From Hemileia vastatrix (lineage: Eukaryota > Basidiomycota > Pucciniomycetes > Pucciniales > Zaghouaniaceae), in assembly GCA_030280995.1 (NCBI GenBank), contig JASXTE010000002.1, positions 34,801,183-34,865,182 of the forward strand: a stretch of 64,000 nucleotides of DNA, in the 5' to 3' direction. The position numbers and the translations under genes were made by a program. Below the pieces are notes generated by a model that made no database searches, was not told the origin of the DNA, and worked only from the letters and a program-made list of their open reading frames with translations. Below, one piece after another: positions 57,290-64,000 of this stretch; position 1 is the first letter of the stretch, and every line of letters starts with the position of its first letter.

Positions 57290-58244
57290 TCATCTTCTCC
57301 ATTATTTGAAGAATTCCTTTTTGACTCTTTTCAAACACCTCATCACTTTCAGAAAAGACCACCTCCCCAAAATCTTACAATTACTTGGCTATATAAAATG
57401 AAGCAAAATTGACAATCTCCCAAGCTCTTCACAAAAATCCTTGACAAATTTTATTTGACTATGTCAACAAGGTTTCTTGGACAATAATTTATCCAAGACC
57501 TCAACTGCTAAATTAGGATCCTCAATGTTTGATGGACCACTATCAATCTGTCTTTTGGCTTCTGTGGGAGCCTCAGGGATTGGCCCACTGGTCCACTATA
57601 TGGGAAACTCTTTCATGGTCTCCACTCTCTAAAAATAAAAATTAGTTACCCATCAAAGTAATAAAACTTTAAATAAATTCACTTACTCCAAAGTCAGAGT
57701 CTACTTTGAGGAGCAATTGTTTCTTCCCTACCGCCTCTACTTCATCTTCATTGTCATCCTTGATTATTATTCATCATTTTTTACAAGTGGTGGCTTCATC
57801 CCCTGCTTGCTCTGAAGCATCCTTGACAACCTTGTCTAATTCTTCATCCACCATCCTTTTTTTACCTGCAGCTACATCTGTAGCCCAACTGTAGATTTCC
57901 AACCTCTCCTCTTAACTCAAACCCTCCAATTCATCTACGGCTGAATCACTGGTGTTAGGCACGTCCCAGATATCTTCAAAGACAGCCTTCATGTCAGTGA
58001 TTGACCAAAATTTAGTAGAGGTAAATGGCTCTGCATTATCTTTGAGAGCCAATGCGTTACATACTACTTGACGCCATTGGTAAAAATCTCACTTATTGCA
58101 AGAAACTTGTGATGCCTTACTCTCCACAAAAAATAAATCCATGGAAACAGAGGCCATGCACAGAGTGTTGAATTGACGAGTGGGAAGTCCCCTATCTGAT
58201 CCGGGGTGAGGAGGAGTTAGGGTAGGTTTGGTGTGTTCAGACAT
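57290..58244 (-). pseudogene. T4 antisense ORF relic, spliced
   Basis: A minus-strand frame starts ATG at 58244 (an in-frame ATG at 58340 is possible) with MSEHTKPTLTPPHPGS. It carries SCNK-stop-DFYQWRQVVC, then TSTKFWSITDMKAVFEDIWD and LDKVVKDASEQAGDEATT. An intron 57686-57629 (GTAAGT...TAACTAAT...TTTTAG, 58 nt) fits. In-frame stops at several points mark it as dead. The TGA inside SCNK-x-D is one base from a Cys codon. Its position, between integrase and 3' LTR and opposite to pol, mirrors T2 and T3. Confidence 0.5.
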
Positions 58245-58341
58245 TAAACTTTTAAAAAAATAGGTATAAGAGATGATGGTAAAAACTTTTTCATGAAGTA
58301 TTCCCACACTCGACAAAGCTTGCATTTTATACATGGGCATC

Positions 58342-58711
58342 TGTCACGCTCCATGTGACACTCAAAGAAAAAGTACCTCAATTACCCAACTAGCAATACA
58401 CAAAAAGTGACCTTGGGGCAATTACATTCTATTGTGTTCTCAAATTAGCCACACTATCTAAACCTTAAAAGCACACTAATTGTAAAGATGCTTATACTTT
58501 TCAAGTGTGCATAATCTAGCGCTGAGATCAAGGCAATATTTGAACAGGGGGAAATTGTGGATTTGAGGGTATATTAAAAGGTCTTTGAAGTAGGAACAGG
58601 TAAGAAGGGTTAGAAGGTTAGATGTTTGGTAAGTGGGAACTTAACTGGATTAAATGGGTCTGTGGGTATATGATGGCTGGGTGATAAATGGGTCAGTGAG
58701 AGGAGGAATGG
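58342..58711 (+). repeat. T4 3' LTR, left part
   Basis: Starts TGTCACGCTCCATGTGACAC and aligns with 24018-24297. It is cut at 58711 by T5's LTR; I cannot find the remainder of this LTR on the other side of T5. Confidence 0.65.
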
Positions 58712-59888
58712 TGTCAGTATGTCTAGTATATAAGTATGATATAATAGTATTTATTTATGGTCCTACTAATTATTGATAATTGATTTAGTGATCAAACCTC
58801 AGGGGAAGACTAATAAAATAGTTATACTCAAATAAAACTCACAATACTTGGATTTAAATGTGTGCTTAGTGGTGGAAAATAGCTAAATAGAATATAGTTA
58901 TAGCTTATAAAATGATAATATCAACTTATAAAAGGTTTTATAATATATTTCTAAATGTTAATAACTGTATTAAAGTGTTTTATTGTATTGTAGTAAGTAA
59001 TTGATGATAAAAAACCGTCAAAATCCCTCCTTACTTATACCCAAATCTTCTGGAGTGCAAAGACCTTCAATCCATATGATGTCACTGCTATCCCCGGAAA
59101 TTACAGCACTGTGAGGGCCCATCACCTCCCCATGGCGTCCACTTCAAGCAGATTCAACACCCAGACCTCCAGTAAGGACCCTAGATCACAATTAATGATA
59201 ACACAGACCCAAAATTATAATTAGAAAATCCAGATAAAAGCGGATACCATTAAGAAACAGGTAAAATAAGTAATCCAAAAGAGATAAAATGAAACCCAAA
59301 GCATATAAAAAAACAAATCAAATTTCCAAGTCCCCAATAACATCCCCAAGAATCCACATTAACCCATCCATGACCTCCCAACCCATAAATCCGTGAATAT
59401 CCATCCAAGGAAGCAGATTAAGTTGTCCAAACTGAGTGTATGCGCCTGATATAGATATCTATGCTTTTTTAGTCATTGTGAATCCACTGAATACGTCCAT
59501 ATGACCTAAAATAAGCAGAAAAACAAAGGTTATAGGCTATAAAGAGGCTAAAACCCACTTATAGACCTAAATATACATAATATACTGCATATTTCACTGA
59601 ATATGAGCTTTGTGTATAAATTTAAGCTGTGTATGTATATAATTACTGAATATCATCTATGATAAGTATATTATGACTCCATTAACACCTTAATAAGTAT
59701 TATTAGGCTATGGATAAGCTATTTAAACTACTATAAGTTATATAATAGTGTAATAATTATATATACATGTATTATAATCATATATATAATTGTTTTAACC
59801 TTATTTTTAAGATATAAGCTTAATGAACTTAAGGTTATCTTATTTTAAGCATAAGAAATACTCAGTCCTAGGGATATCTAGGCTGACA
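58712..59888 (-). repeat. T5 3' LTR (family D copy 3, 1177 bp)
   Basis: TGTCAGTATG to GGCTGACA. The flanks AATGG and CTCCA do not match, as expected if only one end belongs to the target and the other side is T5's interior. Confidence 0.8.
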
Positions 59889-60003
59889 CTCCATCACCCA
59901 AAAAAACAAAAAAAAATGTTAAGACATTTTAATTAAAAGTAAAGAGTGAAATAGAAAAATAATTTTTTAAATTTTCTATAATACATATACGGAATAAAAA
60001 GTA

Positions 60004-60174
60004 TTATTTTGATTTAAATTTTTTCAAGAGATTTTTAAGATCAGAGATTTCATTTTCTTGAATCCACTGGTCATATTCACTTGATTTATTTTTAAATCTT
60101 AATAGATACTCAACTCCCTTTTCTTTTGTAAGGTGTCTCTTTTTAAGTATCTTTTCGATTTCTGATTTTTCAAC
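60004..60174 (-). pseudogene. T5 chromodomain, one frame off the integrase ORF
   Basis: Reads VEKSEIEKILKRH, KGVEYLLRFKNKSSEYDQW, IQENEI, LKNLLKKFKSK then stop: a chromodomain with the second aromatic changed (RF for the usual RW). The integrase ORF ends at TAG 60174 immediately before it in another frame, so a small indel probably separated the two. Confidence 0.6.
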
Positions 60175-61790
60175 TATTTATTCAGGTTGCTGTTTATGCC
60201 TTCCTGATCTTTTGGAAATAGAGAAGTATCATTAGAATGGTATGGTTTTATATGAGATATAGGAAATAATGGATGTTTTTTATCATATGGTGCATATAGA
60301 ATAACCTCAACAGCATTGTTAACAACCATCTTTTTTACTACAAATTGTCCAATGAATAGATCCTTTAATTTAACATTACCATTTAAATTGAAATGTAGTG
60401 AAGAAATAAGGACTTCATCACCCTCTTTAAACATTTTTTCTTTATGAGCTTTATCCCATCTTTTCTTCTCATACTCAAATGCCTTATATATACATTCTTG
60501 AGCATGTTCTCTGCATAATTCTTGCATTTGAAGAAAAGACATAGTACCTGGATGGATATCCAATCTAGGTAATTTATTAAGAGTTTTAGCAATAATATTA
60601 GGTACATAACCCAACCATAACTCAAATGGCTTTTTGCCAGTGACAGAATGTATTGTACTATTGTATGCAAATTCTAAACCTGGGATAAGGGTTACCCAAT
60701 CATGTGTGAATTTGTCATTGTCTTTAAAGTTAAGACCAAAAGCACAATATCTTCTTATCATATCTTCTAAAGTTTGTATCATTCTTTCTGCTAGCCCATC
60801 AGTTTGTGGATGATGTGCTGTAGAGAGTTTTAATTGACACCCTAAAACATCCATAAGTGATTTCCAGAACTCAGAAGTAAATTTAGGATCTCTGTCAGAA
60901 ACTATTGCTTTGGGGAAACCTGCTATATTTAACATTTGTGTCCACAATAAAAAAGCTAAGTCCTTTGCAGAAACCTCTTTATGAGTAAGAATAAATTTAC
61001 ACATTTTTGTAAATCTATCAACAACTACCCAGCAGGAGTTATAACTCTTATGTCCTGCTATTTGCAAACCTGTTACAAAGTCCATTTTAACTATTTCCCA
61101 TGGAGATTTGGGTTGCTCAATTTGTTGTAATAAACCAGATCTTTTGCCTGTTGATCTTTTAGATTTTTGACAAGAATCACACGTCTCAACATATTTTTGA
61201 ACATCATCAGACATGTTAATCCACCAAGCTGTGTTTTTTACTCTGGTTAATGTTTTATGGAAATCAAAATGACCTGCTAATATATGATCATGACATCTAC
61301 TTAACATTAACTCCTTCATTGAAGGAGGAATTACAATTACATAACTTAATTTTTTCCTGTAATATATAAAACAATCCTCAATAGAAAATTTTCCTTTTTC
61401 TAATGCTTCCTTGTAATTATTTGGTAATGTTTTTATTAAAAGCTTAATTGAAGCATTAGATGGATCATTTAACATTGTAGTAAGTTTACACAAGTCAGGA
61501 TCTGAAGCATAATTATCAAGAATTGATTGCATAAATTCATCCTCAAGATCTACAATATAAATGCCATAAATGTGAATAATCTCTGACACAGGAACATAAG
61601 AAGAATTATCATCGTTATTAGGCAGAGGTACTCTAGATAACAGATCTACATTAGAGTGCAAGGTTCCTGCTCTATTTGTAATAGTCATCTATCCTCTGTA
61701 TTCTTGTATGGCTAATTGCCATCTAAACATGTGTCTATTAGGAGTTTTCATGTTTAAGAGTGACTTAATTGCACTACAGTCAGTTACACC
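60174..61790 (-). pseudogene. T5 RNase H end and integrase (504-residue open frame)
   Basis: 61688-60174 is open for 504 codons. It begins at the end of RNase H (AGTLHSNVDLLSR) and has CHDHILAGHFDFHKT and C-DS-C-QKSK (HHCC zinc finger), VKMDFVTGL (Asp), AIVSDRDPKFTS (Asp) and HHPQTDGLAERMIQTLED (Glu), so the triad is complete. The C-terminal module has W-DKAHKEKMFKEGDEV, and HPLFPISHIKP ends the barrel. Upstream, RNase H residues continue to 61785 ([21 protein letters not shown]) before the sequence breaks off. It is the best preserved integrase in the window. Confidence 0.8.
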
Positions 61791-61920
61791 ACGCAATATT
61801 TGGGGGGGACTTGCTAGCAAGTCCTCAACTTGAATTCAGATGGAATTCAGACTGAACTCAGACTGAACTCAGACTGAACTTTACTTTGAACTCATCTTGG
61901 GCTCTTAACCAAACATGGAT
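61786..61920. mobile_element. One-ended copy of the palindromic MITE
   Basis: ACACCACGCAATAT, a G run, then the perfect 18-bp palindrome GGACTTGCTAGCAAGTCC (61807-61824) and tandem ACTGAACTCAG units. It matches the termini at 27765-28020. It abuts the broken RNase H of T5. Confidence 0.6.
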
Positions 61921-64000
61921 GAGTCTGTGCTTGAGTAATAGTGAAAGTTTAATAAATAATTTATAGAAATAATAACAAGGGAAGATTAATAATCTGATCC
62001 ATTCACAGAATTTTTTTCACAAAACTCATTTTCATCTTCATTTTGAATTTCACCTGATCACTTAAAAGACTGAAAATTATACTATTTATTTCAAAAACAT
62101 CACTTTTAACCTCTCTAATTATTTTATTCTATTTTTTTTGAAAAAATATAAAATAATATCAGTGGTTCTCTTTAATGATAACTCCTTTTAACCAAGAATT
62201 TGAAGCTTTTATTTTTTAATTTAAACCATATTACCTGATATTTTTTTTTGTATTTTTATTATTTCTTATTATGCAATATAATTATTTTAAACTCAATGGA
62301 ATTATTTAATAAAAATATTGAACCATAAAAATTCTCAAGTTTCTATTCTAGAATACTGTGAAAAGACTCATAATTAAGAAAAATAAAAGATAGAAATATG
62401 TTTTCATAATTTCTGTTTCAATGAAGTTCTCTAATATCTTCTTTACACTTAGCACTAATAATTGATAAATTGTTTAATTATATGTCTAGAAAGAAGTATA
62501 ATTCTTATACAAGTGAATTTTAATCCAGTTTTTTCCATTTTTGTATGCAAGAAGATGATTAAAATTAAAAGGAAATATCTTTTTGCTCTTTTTTTTTCTA
62601 TCGAATATTCAACTACTAAGAATTTTCACAATATTAATTTATTCAATGTAATACACATATGATTTTCTGGAACTCTTCATGATGTATTTCATCAAAATTC
62701 AATGTAAATATGGTTATTTGGTAGAGTAATCTCATGAGTTGAAATAATTAATCACTACTTAGTGAATTTTTCATATGAAAGACTGAAATTCAAGCTAGAT
62801 GTAAAAATTTAAAGATAATTAAAACAAAGTAGTATAAATTTATTTAAACTTTAATTTTAGTACTTGATTTTGCTTCAATGCTGTATTGTGGGATAATTTC
62901 AGTGTCAACCTGGGAATAAGCACCATATAATTTGAAAAGTGATCTCATGTTAAAAAATGTGCTTCAGGTAGATATTTTGATTGTATTATTGTTCAAGAAC
63001 TGAATTAAATAGGTAAAAGTGGTAATTTTTCATAATTCTATCAGTTTCAAATTAAAAAACTATTATATGATATTCATTTTGTAAAAAAGACACAATAGGT
63101 AATTTAGATTATACACATGTAGAAAAGCAGCTGTAAAGGCAATCATCTTTTTATTAAAAATAATATTATTCCATGTTTTAAATGAAAAGAAAAAATATTT
63201 CAATTCTATGGTTTTGAAAAATAAATTAAATGAAACATTTCAGGTACGCTTTTTTAGTCATTAGAATCAAAGTTTTGATAGGAGTAATTCACAACTGAAC
63301 ACTTACACGCAATTGTAAAATTATATATATGGGTTCAAGATTTATCAATGATTTATTGGAATTATGATATTTATGCTGATTGGTAGATCTTATATGATGT
63401 TTCTATTCAGTTTCTAAGTGTATGAAAAACAATCCCTTTGATATTTTATTTAAACAGAAGAATTTAAAAATTTTCTTGAAATTGGCCTTATCACAAAGCA
63501 ATACTGGAATGGTTATATTGTTATAAAAATTAATTTAAATAGCAATATTTCAAATCTTCATAACAGATTTTAAACTAAACATAAATATTAAAATTTGACT
63601 TTTTATAAAAATATATATTGATTTAAAAGATATTTACTTATTTTTTTTTTTACAAAATGACCAATTTTATCCTGTGAGGCTTCCATTCAACTTAAATGTG
63701 TAAGTCTAAAAAATTAATATGATGCTCTGAATACTCTATATAATGTGTACCTAAGGCAAAAATAATGTTTTTTTGAAGTACTTTAAATCTAAGCAGAAGA
63801 GCTGATATCTTTTTTATGTAATATAGTTGTATAAAATTGATTTTTAGGTAGTTTTGTAATACGTAATATGGAAAGAAATCATATCATAATAATATATAAT
63901 CAACTTAAAACATTTTTTAATATAATATTATCTAAAAATAATTCTTAATATGTACTTATTTTTAGAACTTCAAAGTGTTTAATAAAAATATTTTGATATA
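61921..64000. other. AT-rich DNA with no recognisable gene
   Basis: Only short frames on both strands, poly-T and poly-A runs, no splice-consistent coding sequence and no copies of the repeats described elsewhere in the window. Confidence 0.6.

Larger units (their letters stand above)
24018..58711 (+). mobile_element. T4: Ty3/gypsy chromovirus, family C (plus), broken by nested insertions
   Basis: Fragments in order on the plus strand are: 5' LTR remnant 24018-24297, gag start, an AT-rich inserted block, gag rest, protease, RT up to 30253, then (after T3) RT 54027 onward, RNase H, integrase, chromodomain to 56514, an antisense ORF relic 58244-57290 and 3' LTR from 58342. The RT frame is interrupted exactly at T3 (HIAEGHDSL before, STRFGSFE after). 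Many stops mark it as the oldest layer. Confidence 0.75.
58712..61790 (-). mobile_element. T5: Ty3/gypsy chromovirus, family D (minus), 5'-truncated
   Basis: A 3' LTR (58712-59888), a polypurine run GGGTGATGGAG on the minus strand (59889-59899), a chromodomain (60004-60174) and RNase H end plus integrase (60174-61790) are in proper order on the minus strand. This links the LTR family D, found solo at 1167 and 11121, to an internal region. The element is cut in RNase H where the palindromic MITE copy begins. It lies in T4's 3' LTR. Confidence 0.7.

Noticed and set aside
58712..59888. Family-D LTR here as a third solo LTR
   Set aside because: Flanks do not form a target duplication, and a polypurine run plus chromodomain and integrase follow directly, so it is better read as the 3' LTR of T5.

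Overview
The window is almost wholly made of transposable elements in an AT-rich fungal genome. The organism is probably a filamentous basidiomycete with a repeat-swollen genome; a rust fungus (Pucciniales) is my best guess. This rests on short GT...AG introns of 50-125 nt, Ty3 and Ty1/copia elements of fungal type, zinc-cluster-like proteins and a secreted effector-like gene. No species assignment can be made from the sequence alone. I found no rRNA, tRNA or conserved housekeeping gene.

Layout. 1-6800: an old integrase remnant (1025-2560) split by a solo LTR of family D (1167-2340), a 5'-truncated copia element on the minus strand (2585-5398), a solo copia LTR (6352-6523) and a fold-back MITE with CACTA ends (6597-6790). 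6995-9214: the one clear host-type gene, five exons that splice in frame to a 610-residue protein with a probable signal peptide and a basic C-terminal tail. 10650-24017: Ty3 element T1 (family A, minus). 24018-58711: an old Ty3 chromovirus T4 (family C, plus), broken by T1 in its 5' LTR, by an AT-rich palindrome-rich block (about 24.5-28.4 kb) in gag, and by element T3 in reverse transcriptase. 30254-54026: Ty3 element T3 (family B, plus), itself broken by T2 (family A, minus, 30595-41801, 4-bp duplication ACGG) in its 5' LTR and by a solo family-A LTR (49637-50729). 58712-61790: chromovirus T5 (family D, minus), inserted in T4's 3' LTR and cut off in RNase H. 61.8-64 kb: no gene seen.

The most interesting system is a set of spliced genes on the strand opposite to gag-pol, lying between integrase and the 3' LTR, in families A and B and, as a relic, in family C. 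Each set starts 49-135 bp from the 3' LTR and reads inward. In families A and B the proteins carry a six-cysteine cluster, C-x2-C-x6-C-x(12-15)-C-x2-C-x6-C. This is essentially the spacing of the fungal Zn2Cys6 cluster, but the lysine/arginine-rich stretch is in the second half instead of the first. In family A a dispersed array of a 22-bp motif lies just upstream of one of these genes and could be its target. In T3 one antisense gene is fully open (250 residues, two exons) although the sense gag-pol is riddled with stops, and its intron hosts a solo LTR.

How the parts relate: family A has a gag-protease ORF that overlaps the pol ORF by TAATG, then RT, RNase H and integrase, then two convergent accessory genes. 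T2 has lost RT and RNase H by a clean deletion, and T1 has lost the integrase second catalytic Asp, so neither copy looks autonomous.
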